Assembly (NCBI GenBank): GCA_025024175.1
Contig: QCXZ01000041.1
Location: 19,401,786 to 19,465,785, forward strand
Length of the DNA: 64,000 bases
Direction: 5' to 3'
From: Rhyzopertha dominica
Taxonomy: Eukaryota > Arthropoda > Insecta > Coleoptera > Bostrichidae
In this document: one piece after another, positions 1-14,000 of the stretch
How the letters are laid out: each line of letters begins with the position of its first letter
Position numbering within the stretch: position 1 is the first letter of the stretch
Made by a program: the position numbers and the translations under genes
Notes under the pieces: model-generated
The model's database searches: none
Seen by the model: the letters and a program-made list of their open reading frames with translations, nothing else
Told to the model about the DNA's origin: nothing

Positions 1-2639
1 TTTTTACTTTATTAAGAAAACACACCACATACATACATACATGTTTTATTTTCCTAATAATGACGTATATAAGTCTGCCAGAATTCTGGGCTAGAACTGT
101 GGATACAATCGCTAGATGGTTAGAGATATGCTTGCGACAGATCCACTAGCCGTTGGTCACTTCTAGTACTCATGAAATGCGTAGATGAAGCTGCTGACAA
201 TGTGTGTGTTTATGAAAAACGAAAAGGTTCACAAGCAGATCATTTATAGAACAGTTTGATGTTTGATCTTGAGCTCTTTCGTATACAGATCCATAGATGC
301 CTTAAAAGAGGTTTTATTTGAGCCCACGAAAGCATACTTGCCAGTCAATGCTGTGATTAACATAACACTTGCACTTCAGTGCAAGAATGAAATTTTACCC
401 CATCTAAGCTGACCTCAATGGTCCAGTGCATCGCGTGTTCTCTGGACCAAGAGGTTGTGTTGGTCCTAATAAAATCTCGATTTATAGTAGTAAAACCGTA
501 TAATATACACCTAATGAGCAAGTGGCAGTGTCATCTGTGTTGGTGTAACGTAAACTATGTTGGCGTCCGTAGGTTAATATAAGTTTCAAAGGAGAGTAAC
601 TACATTATTTTTACTGTAAAAAATTGCTTCAGATAATATCAATCTTCTTCCTGAGAAAATAAGCTTTCTTATACTTATGCAATTTGTAATAAACCTATAG
701 AACAAACGCAATTTTTACAGGACTAATGGAAAAAATCTAATAGCCTTAAATCACGAAACCTGTTTGTTGTTGTTTCACATCTGTCTAACGTACTGTGCAA
801 CCTTATTGTATAGATTATATAGACACCACTCTTGCTAAGTTTCTATTCCAGTTCTTTAGGATTAATGTTTATCGAATATGAAAATAGGAAAATATCAATA
901 CCTTGTTGTCTATGTCTAACAAGACAAAAAATTGGCTCATCGGAAGAGATAACGCTATGAATATAATTATCATATCATTAACGTTTTCTATGCATCATAG
1001 TGTCACAAAATTATTCTCCCCTTAAAAACATTCTGCAATAGGTAAGTATGGATCCTTTACTTGAGATGTGGTTAACTATTTTACGTCCAACATATTTTCT
1101 CTGCATTGGTGATATTGCTGGTGGGTCTATATAGTATTTAGCGATATTTCTAAATCTGATGCCTTCGAGATCGAACCCTTTAGCATAAATTCTTTATAAA
1201 CGAATGTCCTATTATTGTATCTTTGAACTTTGGGAGTTTGTGCATTAAATTATAATATATTATATTATTATTGGTAACTGAGAGTTGCTAAAATATACAA
1301 TACTTAAACACCTTGTATAAAAATGTATGAGTATCTATGTATTTCATTTAATGTTTTGAAGATGATATAAATTTTCCTTGCATATAACTTAAACCTCACA
1401 ACTCACCTCTTATGGATAGCCTAAATTGACTAAGTGTGAAACATTTTTGAGGCCCCCTAAAGCTAAAACCGCCACTGCACACGTATGGAGGTGTGACCGA
1501 GCGATGTATATCTTGAAGAATTCTTATTCGGTGACAATGACCAATAAAGTTATTGGCCACTTGTTGTCGATGATTTTGATTTATCGAGCCTCAGTTTGGT
1601 ACATACTTCTGGTAGGTATTATCAATTACGCATAACGGATGACCATCAGTTTTAATCTTTAATCGATTAGCCAGTTTAGCGGTCATTGCTTGGAGATTTC
1701 GTCAGCCATCGAACGCCTCCTTCACACAATCCCGTTTTGGAAAAAACACGTCTGCTACGGCAAATCCCTTTTATTCCAAATAAGCCCGAGTTTAATATAC
1801 ACTGACATGTATGTGTCGCTTCATCAGTGCATTGCAGATAAGCAGACAGACGAAAAATCATTTTAACGCGGTAATGAACACCGGAGCACGCCCAGGAGGG
1901 TGGGTAAATTGCCGGCAAACTTCAGCGCATAGGAAGGGATTTCAACAAAGAGAACGGATAATAAATTCGCATTAATAAAGCAGTGGTTGCTTTGTACAAA
2001 CCACAGAGCAATTTCATGTAGACTGTCATTANTTTATGCGATACTTATAACCGCGATAGCACANGGAGGAAGCCAACAAACTCCAAGACCGCGTGACTTC
2101 GCAGGAAAATACCACGGGTCTTGCGGAAGCTTCTTGCCTGACGGTGTTCCTACAAATTTATTTTAAAAAAATGCTAGGAATTTCAAAAAGTTGCGATTTG
2201 GTCCAAGAATCATTAATGTTGTCAGTTTTTATCCCCTGAATTTCATGTATTAAGAGGTATGTTTCTACTTGCTCGTCTAATAACATGAGTGAAAAAGGTG
2301 ACAAAACTGTTCCATTACTTTTTTGTTAGCTTTGTTGTTTTTAATAATACGATTGTTGTTTAATTTAATAATATAATAAATAGAGCAACCAAAATTGTGG
2401 TGTAGGAATGCAGCTGTAAAGTAGGTACATATTACATCTCAATAAGTAAGAAGAGACAACTATTACTTTATCTTGGTAGTGGTCATCCATATTTTCCAAT
2501 CTTAAGTCATGACATCCCTTTTTTAATTTATGTTATTTTCTACATTTTCCTTGCCTTCCCTCTTTTCAGTCAATACATTTACGATACCAAAGTTGTTTAT
2601 TACATGATAATGATTGTAAGTAGATTGGATTGCGTATTT

Positions 2640-2880
2640 GCAGGTATTTATATTTCGGAAAAAGGAATTGAACTTGGGACCTTTTCATTTCTGGTCAAGT
2701 GTGCTAACCACTACACCATCAAAGTCCTATTCCAATTTATCAAAGTTTATATATATTTTGAATAGGGCTTTAATAGTGTAGTGGTTAGCACATTTGACTA
2801 GCAATCAAAAGGTCCCGGGTTCAATTCTCGGTCAAAGCTGGCATTACTTTTCAGAAATATTTACCTGCAAAAACCCATTT
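2640..2880. repeat. Head-to-head pair of tRNA-derived SINE-like copies forming an inverted repeat
   Basis: Two diverged copies of one sequence face each other: left copy on the minus strand (about 2640-2735), right copy on the plus strand (about 2760-2880). Each has a tRNA-like head with GTGTAGTGGTTAGCACA followed by AAAAGGTCCC and GTTCAATTC, then a short tail with a shared TACCTGCAAA-type end. The arms can pair into a long imperfect hairpin. The layout suggests two members of a tRNA-headed SINE family inserted in opposite directions, or a fold-back element. Family membership needs a genome-wide search. Confidence 0.65.
2767..2838 (+). tRNA. tRNA-like cloverleaf (anticodon AGC), probably the head of a SINE, not a working tRNA gene
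   Basis: The sequence folds by hand into a full cloverleaf. The acceptor stem 2767-2773/2832-2838 has six of seven pairs. The D stem GTGT/GCAC, the anticodon stem TTTGA/TCAAA around loop CTAGCAA (anticodon AGC, alanine) and the T stem CCGGG/CTCGG with one G-U pair are complete. The body (TAGTGTAGTGG, AAAGGTCC) resembles eukaryotic tRNA-Val more than tRNA-Ala, and the T loop is TTCAATT rather than TTCGANT. The mismatch between body and anticodon, and the decayed second copy on the other strand (about 2660-2727), make a SINE head or tRNA pseudogene the likelier reading. Confidence 0.45.
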
Positions 2881-5800
2881 ACGACTTATTTTCTGTTGTT
2901 CATCCTTATCAAGTGATCAAACCACTACAGCCTTTACTTTTGGATGATTTTATCTCCTCAGTTTGTACCTTGCTGTCTAATTCTTATTAATCACCCATAT
3001 TTCGCTTTCATAAAGCACACCATGCTTTTGTACACTTGCACCTTTGATTTCAATATTGCAATACTAATGTTGGTGTTACTGATCTCACCCTCTACATTTA
3101 TAAAAAAAATTAAAAGGATATTGCGGTGAAATAAGAATTACTCATTTATCAAACTCAATTGTAAAGCATTTCGACCAATTTTTATCAAATCTCGCGAATT
3201 TGTAAAAGACATATAGACAACAATGGTAAAGTGAAGCTACTGTTAAGGATAGGACAGCTTTAGATTCAAAACACCATAGCGCTTGCGGCACATCCAGTGT
3301 TTCCATCCCGCAGCTCCGAGCATTTTAAAAACTTCAGAGCTCCGCCGTTCATTTGCACCTTATTATCAATTACTGCTTAACGGTATTCCATAGAAATGTA
3401 AATCACCTACATAGCACGTAACACCTAATTCATATAATCGGAAGCCTCCTAACATATAGCAACATGAAAGCGAGTATTAATGCCTGATTATAAACGGGGT
3501 TTCTGCATAACCGTGAGCACCTCAGGGATTTACTGTATCTGTGCAACACCCCATTGACTAATATAATAAGTAACCAGACTTGGAAAAGCAAAGTTACTGT
3601 ACGTACGCCACGATATGTTTTTATATGTAATTGTATGTAACAAAGCTGCAACTGGACATTTCGCTGTTGTACAGACCGATCTTCGTACTTTTTTTTCTGA
3701 GCTGTCTGAACGTGCAAGCAACGCTATATCATCCTCCCAGCAAGAATTTATGCAGGGCAAGTCAACAGTATCTAACCTACTTCTCCCTGCTTCTCCCAGC
3801 CCCAGAAAGCATTTGATCACATTGATCATTTTGTGCTGTTTTCTGAATTAGCTCATATTTTTCTATCTTTTGGATTCACATGAAATGATTTTTGAACGCC
3901 AAGTACCTACACTGATGCATAGATTTGCACAACGCGTTTTTAACNCATTATATAGGTACAAACATATGGCACACATCTACTGTCGAAAACATTTAGAAAT
4001 TTACCTTCGTGGACGAAACTTAGACGTTATTAGTTCCTGTCAAGTTGTACAGTTTATTTATATAAACTGCCGATAGTACTGAAAATGAGTATGCGTCATT
4101 AGTTTGGTTACCTACAATTTACATAGAACGTATTGCTCAGATAAAGTCAACTATAATTTCATCTTTTTGGTGATAAGCAAGTTTGTACTGCGATATTTTT
4201 TTTTTCGAATTTTAAGGAAATAATATAATGGATTGCAGTTCTCCGTTTGAACACATTTTTTTTCATGTGCGATGTGTTTTTAACTCACTTCCTGCTGTTG
4301 GGTGCTAAACTGTAGGAAATGCAAAAAGGCGAACATACGTTTTTTATATTAACGCAGAGGCCTCTGTAAAGTGGAGCTACGGAATAGTGTCGAAAATATT
4401 TGAACACAAAAAATTGGCTTTACTTTGTACTTATTTATTACAAGCAAGGAAACAAATACAACACTTAAATGAGTGTGTATGTCTTCTATTAACTCGTTGA
4501 CATTCTCTTCTGAATCCAAATTCTCGCATTCTTCTTGATGCTCATCAAATTTTGTACACTAGTGTTGGTGATAAGCTTTTCAAATTTTTCTCACTTTTTT
4601 TTTCAAATCTTGAGCAATTTTGCAGTATCCTTTGATTCTTGCAACTTTTGCTTTATACTATACCAGCACGAAGCAGCGGGCAATTCGGTAGATTCGTTTC
4701 TTTTGGCACACGTAGGTTGCTAAATCTGCCCAAAAAAGTGGTTCAATGTCATGAGATCTCAATAGCGGTAAAAAAAAACCCTTTACAAAACACGCAGTTT
4801 TATAAAGTTCATGTTGTCAGTGGGTTTACCATATGTACAATTCACCTGCAAAATAAAAAAAAACATTGTTTTCACTTTCAACTCAGATGTTACATCCAGC
4901 TTATTAGGCGCTATGTAATATTGCTGACATCACAAAAAAATTCACGTGTTGATTTTATCAGCAACTGCGTGTAGAGTTTTCGAGCTTTAGTTTTAGCAAC
5001 TAAATTCCGGTGCTCATTACGATTAGGACATTCCTGTACTTTGAATCTGTTTAGTTTTTTGTACTTAGGTAAACGATAAACTAATCCAATGTGATATTTC
5101 AGGATGTTTTGGATGAATATGCAAAATCTCTTTGTATGTACTTTTTTGATTCATTGACATATTTAGTTATTACATATATCAGCAACTACCAAAATGGTCT
5201 TGTAACAAAAAGGTGATAGTAACTAACAATCTGTCAAGTGTCGTCAATCAAAACATTCTACCATCAAACCTATAACCAATTAACTGTGGCTAAGTAATTT
5301 ATCTACCAATCCTTAATATCGAACTGCAGGAAAGTGTGTAATACCCAGTAAAGTCTAAATTTACATTTCTCCGAATTAAAGTCCGTTACTAATTTGCTCT
5401 ATATTTCTTGTTGCATGTTCCACGGAGAAGCATTTATTAAAACAAAACAACGGGAAACGATTTATAATATTATACAATTATATTACCAGCATTCTTGGCA
5501 GAGCATTTGTTGAGTTTTCAAACGTTTAACGGTTTAACGTAACATCATTAATAACCAGCTAATAGTTCCAGCATATTTCTCGGAATCCCTTCCCGCGTTT
5601 TGCGTACAAAACCAAACTGCCTGTCTGCAGTTTTTATTTCGGCCCAGGCAATTTACCACGCTTTCACCATTAGTCCAATGGACATCCTTCGAAAAATTTT
5701 AATTTATCGACTTCTCAGGCATACCTTCCTCATATCGGGCATGTCCGACCGATAAGTACAAATTACGAACAAGCCGCGATAACTGTACCGTGTTGGCTGT

Positions 5801-7744
5801 AATAAAGTGATCGGAACACAACCGGACCTTTACGTAGCCGCCTTCGTGATTTTTCTCGCAAGCCATTACGACTCGTCTAGCGCAGAGGCGGTCTTTTAAA
5901 TTTTCCATTTAGAAAATGGGAAAGGTTATGTATTTCGATTTCTCTCGTACTGGTATAATTAAGTTTCCAAACAATTCTTGACGTCCTTTAAACATTTGTT
6001 ATAAAAATGACAAAATTTTGGCACTGACCAACCTGGTTGTGTAAATCTAGTTATGTAATGTACAATAAGTACACTTTCTAAACACCTAATCAAAATTAGT
6101 GTACTAAATATAGTCATTGTTACTGCATCTTAAATTTGAGGAGTATAATGTATGACAGGCTATCTATAAGAGATATTTTTTTATAAAAAATATGGTATGG
6201 CATTACTAAATCAGTTTTTTAATATACATATTTGCGATTTTAATAATACAACTTAAAGTCGTTTATCGCATCCCAGTTTCCATATTCTTCGGTTGTCCCA
6301 ATCACTTTCTTGAAGATTTCTTTGTTCCATCACTATTTTCACAGCATCCTTCCAACTCCTTACATTTGATTTATTTTGCAAGAGTAGAGGTGCTGGCCCT
6401 AGGTCTAAACTCCCAACCTGGAGGGCCAAATTATTTCTGCATTGAGGTAGTCTTCCCCCATACTGACAGCCGTCCAAAGCTTTAGAGATCACTCCTCCCT
6501 TCTGATTCCAACCATTGGGTATAAAAATTTACCTCTTCTGCTCTTCCAGCCGTTCACAGAATCTACCGCGACCCTGGTAGGGGCCTTTACATGGTATTTA
6601 TTAGGTAATGCTAGTTTATTTCCTTGCGCTTTTAACTAAAATTTAAATACTCCTAAAACATCGAAAATTACCTGTATGTCGTCATAACTTTGCTGCTAGA
6701 CATGGCTAGGAAACTAAATTGTGCAATTTTTGCAGTATTATATTTGATCGTGTGGGTCTCATGTGTAGCTATAATGAAAATGATAAATTGTCAAACAAAA
6801 GGTTAGGTTGAAAATACATTTCGTCGTGCTCAGGGCGAATGTTGTACATTGTGGTACTCCGACTATAATCATTACCGGGAGAGATTGAGAGTATTTGGTT
6901 AAATTTAGTCGTTTTCTATAAATAAAGAGCTAGCAGAATTAAAACCTTTTGACGTGGGCACGTCTTTTCTATTTTGGAGTGCATTCTATGCCGTATTATT
7001 ATTTGGGAAGTGTCATCTAGCGGTACCAATAAGTATCATGTCTAATAAGCTTTAGCGGTAAAACAGAACTCTGTACAGAAAGTACGATGTATCTACCTCG
7101 GTACGAAGCACGTATATTCATAATTCTCATGTGTCGATGTGTATATTTCAGAAATGCATAAATAACAATCGTGTTGAACCAGTGAAAAATTCCAGATTGC
7201 TCTAAGGAAATGACTTATACTGTTTTTCACTGACATGGAATGAAAAGACTTGTTAATCGTAGATAAAAGCAGTTTTTTATACATATCCTCAACTAGCAGT
7301 AGATAAAAGTTAATATAACCCTACAATGCATCAGATGTGTCCATGTTAATATTAAGGATCTATTTTTCACAAGCTTGAGATATGGGACTGGAGCTGTCTA
7401 GATTCAGCTGGTCGCTTTTTCCAGAATATTTTTAAAAGGCTGATTTCATACATAATTAAAAAAATCCCGAAAGGTATCGTCAGTATTGATTTTAATTACT
7501 TCAGTATAATTAGCGGTGTCTAATACATGCAGTCTATTTTTTTCTAATAATACTGGTGCCCTGGTAAAGCATACTTGATCTACCAGAGTAGATTACTCAA
7601 TGCAGAGATCATGCCATTGAAATCTACACGAAATACGGAAATTGTGTGAATTGTTAATCTTGTNCAGATAATATGTAACATTTTGCAAACAAATCGACGC
7701 GATATGCTCATATCTTTTTAGTAAACAAANATTTTTCTTTGTAG

Positions 7745-8042
7745 GAGGTCTCAGCACGACCGCAATGGTCAAAATCCAGGTGACTGACGTTAACGACAAC
7801 CGCCCCACGTTCTACCCCAGAGAGTACAATGTAAGCCTGCGTGAAGGCGGCGCTTCCTCGTCTGCTACAACCCCCGTCGTCATAGTAGCCGCCACAGATC
7901 CCGACTCCGGTCGCTTTGGTTCGATTACCTTCAAGATAGTAGCAGGCAACGACGCAGGACTGTTCCGGGTAGACAAGAATACGGGTGAAATTTTCATTAG
8001 CAGACCCAGCTTGTTGAGTACAAGAAGTCAGCCGTATCACAG
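7745..8042 (+). CDS. ds: ds exon A: end of one cadherin repeat and most of the next
   Basis: Acceptor tttctttgtag precedes 7745 and donor GTGAGA follows 8042. The exon starts two bases into a codon frame (xGA GGT CTC) and ends two bases into a codon (AG), which the next exon completes to Arg. It carries VTDVNDNRPTF, the linker after one repeat, then a repeat body with AATDPDSGRFGSITF and FRVDKNTGEI. In Drosophila numbering these would be about repeats 6 and 7 of 27, counting back from the membrane. This is the first ds exon in the window. Confidence 0.9.
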
Positions 8043-11000
8043 GTGAGATCTAGATTCTAAAAATAACGCGAGATTACTTTTAATCCGCACACAAAGGTTT
8101 AAACGAAATGCGCAAATAAACTGGGGAGCATAACTATAGTGCCGTCCCGAATTTTAAGTTTTTCTTCATCAAATGCAAACGTAAATTAATGTAACTAACA
8201 AGAGGGATAAAAGAAACGAAAATAATAAGGAGTAAACTATTCAGAGTCATTTATTAACAGTTGCCGTGTTTTAAAAATATTTATTTTAAATTGGACTGGT
8301 GCACAACTATATAGCCCCACCTAAATTTCACACAGAATTGAACAAACTTTAACAATACATTCTTAAATTAATAATGGGGTTGGCCTCCATTCTTCCTGGT
8401 TAGCTCAAAAATTCTAGAATTCATGGTTCCAATCAAATTATTTAATATTCTTGGTTCCAAATTGGCCCAAACCTCTTCTAATGAATTTTTGAGTTCATTT
8501 ATAGTCCGCATATACTCGCCGAACTAAGATACCCCAAAGTTTTTCAAATGGGTTCATATCAGGTGAACAAGAGGGGCATTCTAACAATTCGATATTTTGG
8601 TTGGCAAACCAAGCCATCGACTCTCTACTGACATGAATCCTCACATTATAATATATTGTTGGAAAATGAAATCTCGTTCGTAATTGTTATTTAAAAAAAA
8701 AACATTAAATTTGTCTGAAGAACTTGAATGTACTGTTCATTCATGTTGATGGGTAAGCCAATGTTAAAACGTCTGCTTTTGTAAAGGCACCCCATACCAT
8801 TAACGTACCACCTCCAAAGTTTCGTTTTGAAAGATACTTTCCTTAAATCTCGCCAGTAACAATTGAAACCACCTGGAACATCAAGATTAATTTTTTTTGA
8901 TCAGAAAAGATAATCTGAATTAAAAAAATTACTTTGTTTAATTCTATGTATAATTGTAAAGGTTTGGTTTACATTTTCCCAATTTCGATTCATATTCTCA
9001 CGAGCAAATTCCAAACGGGCTGTTTTATGGTGAGGAAGAAGTCTCGGACATTTTCTTAGTTTTCGGCGTACAGTGTGTTCACTTTTCTTTGGACCCCTCC
9101 CTATAGTCGATTTTGAAACTTCAAGCCCGCACTCAGCCTTTATCGCAGAAATTTAAGATTTTACCTTTTTCCATGTACTCAGATACCTTCCGCGAGGCAT
9201 TTTTTAACAAAATTGTTACAACACAGTGACAGTTAATAAATAATAACAAAATCTTGTAAATTACATTAAATTACGTTTGCATTTGGTAAAAAAAACTGAT
9301 AATTCAAGGTGGGGCTATAGTTATGCTCATCATTGTAGCAATAATAATTAGTACTGAGAATCTTTACTAAACTGAAAAGAGATTTTTAGATATCTAGAAA
9401 ATTCCGATGCTGAGTCATACCTGATTAAAAAATATTATAAAATCAAGTATCCTCAGCTAAGTAAAATGTCATATGTGTGTAAATAGATACACTAAACAAT
9501 ATTTATGATTTTTTTTCTCATCATTGGCAGACATAGTAAGTCTTGCCTGTGCAAAATATACTACATTTATTAGGAAAAAAAAGATATTAAAATTAAGTAA
9601 TGTTTGAACGTGCAAAACTAGAAGGTCCGTATAAAATCCAGGTAAAATGTTTCCAACATTTATCTCAATGCTGGTGTTCCAAGAATTAAAATCAGCAAGT
9701 TGTTTGAAAGCAAGGTATGAGGGTTTAAATCTTAAAGCGCTTCGGAGTCACATTTCCAAAAAATCTATTTCGACTGTTGCATTGTACCTACTTTGATACT
9801 CTTTTTGATTAAATCTGTCGCGCGCTTTCATCAATGTTGCCTTTGCTTGCCTGTTCAATAATGAAACATCTACTTTTGGGTCATTCGTCCAGTTTACCTT
9901 TTGACAAAGTCGAATGTCAGTACAGTTCTACTAAAACACTAAACTACAACGCTTTGTCCATGCATATGACATTATTTTATTCGTTTGGGAATTAATATGT
10001 TTTGTTTGTTCTTTAGAGTATAGAAGAAAATTTTAATTATGCATAATNNAATTTGAGTGCAATTAAGNCCAAAGCTAATATTCTTCACAAATAGAAACTN
10101 TGGGATCTATTTTATAAAAAAACATATAGTTCAACTGCGCTACTGATTTTAATAGTGAATTATTCATTTCGCTCCTTTTTTGACAGCGTATTTTCTTCCA
10201 GAATCAATATTTCTGCCACTGATGGAGGAGGATTAAGGGCAACACAAGATGCAGAGGTGTTCATTAGTGTTATTGATTCTGCCCAGAGCCCTCCAATCTT
10301 TGAACATCCAAGATATACGTATGGTGTAAGGGAGGACGTGCGAAGAGATACGGTGATTGGTTCAGTTAAAGCTACTGTAAGAGATTATGGTAAGTACATG
10401 CCTATTATATGTCTTTAAACAAGTTCATCATAAATAAGGTAGACATTGGGGGCAAAATTGGATGAAATAAGTAATTTATTCGTTACTTGGTACAGATTTG
10501 ATGATAAATAGAATCTTTGGTCTATCAGGTTCGACTAATTCAAGCTCTAGCGTGTAAAAACCAATGCAGGTTCTGTAGTTTGCAATAACAGTCAAACCAG
10601 AACGATAGATACTGAAGTGCAGGAACACCACGCGGAATAAATTATGTTCTGCAAGCTTACGTTTCAACGAAGTCGTACCTCATACGTGGTAATGGCCTAA
10701 GCAAGACAATGCAGCAACAATAAAATCCATAGCGCAACAGTCTCACACGTTGATTAATGCACGCCTCATCACTAACTACCAATAAGCTACAGCGCAAGAT
10801 GCTTTCAATTTCCCTCTGCCGTGGTGTAGAGCGAACGGACCGCAATAATTATTAATGGAAAACTACAGGAAACCGTTTGATTAATTCCGTGTTGATGAAG
10901 AGTGGCACAACTTGTGGCAAAAAGATGGCGAAAATATAATACCGGGATCCCGTAGTGTGATGAACAAAAGGTAAGTAATTAATGGAGGCGAAGAAGACTA

Positions 11001-14000
11001 GATATGCACCGCTTGCGGTATCGGTGATTGGATGTCGGTTGTCACCGCTTGTTCTGGTGGATTAATTATATCAGTGGGAATTCGCCAAAATCTGATGGTC
11101 TTGCAGTCGGAAAAGAAAGGTGTGGCGAACTCCTGTGTTGTAATCTTCGCAGCTACTAAAACCAAATAAATTATTTATCCACAAAAAAGTAGAGCTAAGT
11201 TCTTCAATATTTCCAAAAATTAAGATAAAATTGAACCCTTATCATAATCCATTTATCGTTATTATTACATAATGAAAGTACTTTCTAATTACACCAGTAT
11301 ATGTTAAGGTTCATTCTGCTAATTTACTAGGGCGTTTGTGCATTGCGATGGACAATTAACTATTGCGTAATTTTCCGAAATGTATGAATTAGCGCGAACG
11401 AAACTCTTCAACATCGGGGGTCCAGTAATTTGCTCTTACGCAAGGGAATAAAAACGGACATTACCTTTAGTATCGCTTGGTTCTAAATTGCACCATGTGT
11501 AATAAAACAGCAGTAAAGCAGGCCTGCATTGGTCAAAAGAACTCCGATCTTCATTAACTTAATGGCCATATGCGGAACGGAGAAAAATTATCGATTGCGA
11601 ATGGCTAAGCTTCACTCTTACAACATCGGAACAATAAAAGTTTGTGCAACTGGTAGAATCAGCAACAATACACTATAGCTTTAAAGAAGCTTCTTGTGCG
11701 AGATGCTAAATAAAAACAGAGAAACTTGTTAAACATGAATCATAGAATTTCCTCCCGTTTTGTTTACGTTCTCGGAAAGCTATTGTAACGAAACTATTTA
11801 AAAAATTGGTCACATCAAACATTCTGTAGCGAACGGAAATAAAATTATTCCAAACAAAGCTACATCAAAAACTCACTATTACTTATACAGAACCACTCTT
11901 TCGGCGATTATCACCTCCACAAACTAAGCACCTAATTCTGATGATGAAGTACCAAAGGCTGTGCCTATTAAAATGAAATAATAATTTTCAATTTTTGAAC
12001 AGCTCAGGAAAGCTTACATCAAATTTGGGATTGCTCTATAAAGCCTTGATGTCTGTTAAACCAACCTCTACCGAAAGCAACGAATTCCCTCTGATTGAAT
12101 GCATTGATATATGGTATAAATAAAGACAATAATTATTTACATAATATTGGTTTAACTTTTCGTGTTATGGTACGTTTAAGTTTTTATGTTTTTTAAAGGC
12201 AAAAATTAATTTTGTTACAAACTTAATTTTATTAGTTTGAAGAACTTTCTGCCAAGATATCAATGTAACTTCAAGCAAGGCACTGACAGGAAGCATCACT
12301 AGTACCGTAAACATTTTAGAGTAGCTACTGGTGCCGTAAAATGTCAGAACAATGTCAAACACTGTAATAAACACAAGAAAACTATGGGAACTTGTTAATT
12401 ATTTGAATAGTTGCTAATAATATTGTCTCCTGATATAGTACCAGTGTTAATATCAATAATTTGGGACGCTCCAGCTCCAGCTGATATATAAGCTGAAAAC
12501 GTCTCTCGCAGTAGTAGACCTTTCGGTAGCCACGTTCAGATTTAAAATTTCAACATATTCAGTATCTTCAAGTCCCAAATACCGGGTTATTTTTTGTAAA
12601 AAAAAATTCCACCGAAAGTACGCCTGCTGGCTGAACGTTACATTTAATTTTTTAATAAAATATGAGCAATCGTTTATATTATTTAATCTCAGGTAAATTC
12701 TAGAACATCATATCGAAATATTTATTGTCGTATTAGTATCAAATACCCTTTAGATGTATTTTCTGTAAACGATAATCGTCATAGTTGTAGGTATCTGCTA
12801 TTGTCGTCCAATATCACCTGCAATGCCCATCATGGGGGAAACCTTCAGCACAACAGTTATTTAGTACCTAAATTAGCACAACAGAAATCACTATTAAAAT
12901 GATAAGTAGGTAGTAACTGTCAGGTGATTCCACTATAAACTTTTGCTTTGGTAAATATCGTCGGATTTTTAGGGTTGTAAACGTTCTCGAAGGATGCCCT
13001 TTATTGTTGAGTATTTTAGCCATATGCTAGAAGATGCTTTATACATATGATACAAAGAACTTAACCAACGTACTAGTCTTAATAACCACAGATATTGTGA
13101 TAATTTTAATTAAATAAGTAAAGTCTAAGCAATTTGTATAATTTACAATGTATTTTTGGTAAGTTTTCACGCGAGTAAGTTCTAAGCAATTCCTTCTGTT
13201 TCAATATGCGTCAAGTTCCGTTTTGTAGAAAGCCTGCTAAATCCGAAAATTTCGTCCCACGCTGTATCGCTTGCGAAAAAGAGCAATCGCTCGCGGCCGG
13301 GAGATATTTTAATGAGCAAGTCGATAACTCTGGCCGCGGACACAGCAGAAAAAACAATATGAGGGTATTTATTTTAGTCGGGCCTGAAGGGTTGCATGTG
13401 AATGCCACGGTCCTAACTGATGACGACATTTGTGTAGTATGCTAAGTGAAAAGTCGCTATTGTATTCGGGATGCGATTTCGAGAACCAGATGATCGGGCC
13501 TGGTGCAGCCGCCGTCAAATATCCAGCGGTTCCACAAATGTTCGTAAACGGGCACCTGCAAGAATCATTTGTATCTAATAATTTTGGTAAATATATACAG
13601 AAGTCAATTGCTATCGCGCATAGCAATGTCTAACTTTGGTGCTTTCTTTCGCTTCTTAGATGTATGGATATTTGGCATCATCTGGTGTAATTATTAATAC
13701 TGAATTTCGTTTTCATACACATCCTAAATAAATAGCTCACTCAACGGATTTAGCTAATCTGCAGATGCTAGTACTTTTATTTATTATTTCTGGTGTATAT
13801 AGAATAGCCAGTAAAAACTATTAAGTGTATTTTAAAGAATCTTTATAGGCGAGTTTCGTACAATTAAACTGTTAACGGTTATTCTACAGAATCAGCCTTA
13901 TTCCAACAAACTAACTAATATAACACTAACCCACTGGTTATCAAAATTAGTAGGCATACAAGAAAACATTTATCTGTTCCTTTTAGATCCTAGCCTCTAC

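Larger units (their letters stand above)
1..7744 (+). other. Intron of ds (5' portion outside the window)
   Basis: No cadherin-like reading frame is visible here, although the first exon in the window begins in the middle of a codon and so needs an upstream exon. The stretch is AT-rich and holds only short spurious reading frames. A (CATA)n microsatellite is near 25-44, and a divergent pair of tRNA-derived repeats is at about 2640-2880. A moderately GC-richer block at about 1676-1925 is unexplained. That it is all intron is inferred from gene structure; a short exon could be hidden. Confidence 0.6.
8043..10201 (+). other. ds intron with a Tc1-like element
   Basis: GT-AG intron of 2159 bp. 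Over half of it is the Tc1-like element at 8119-9335. The remainder (9336-10201) is AT-rich, with several N bases near 10048-10100, and shows no gene or structured element that I can recognise. Confidence 0.85.

Noticed and set aside
4639..4974. 111-codon plus-strand frame in the first intron
   Set aside because: No recognisable domain, no promoter or splice context; treated as chance.
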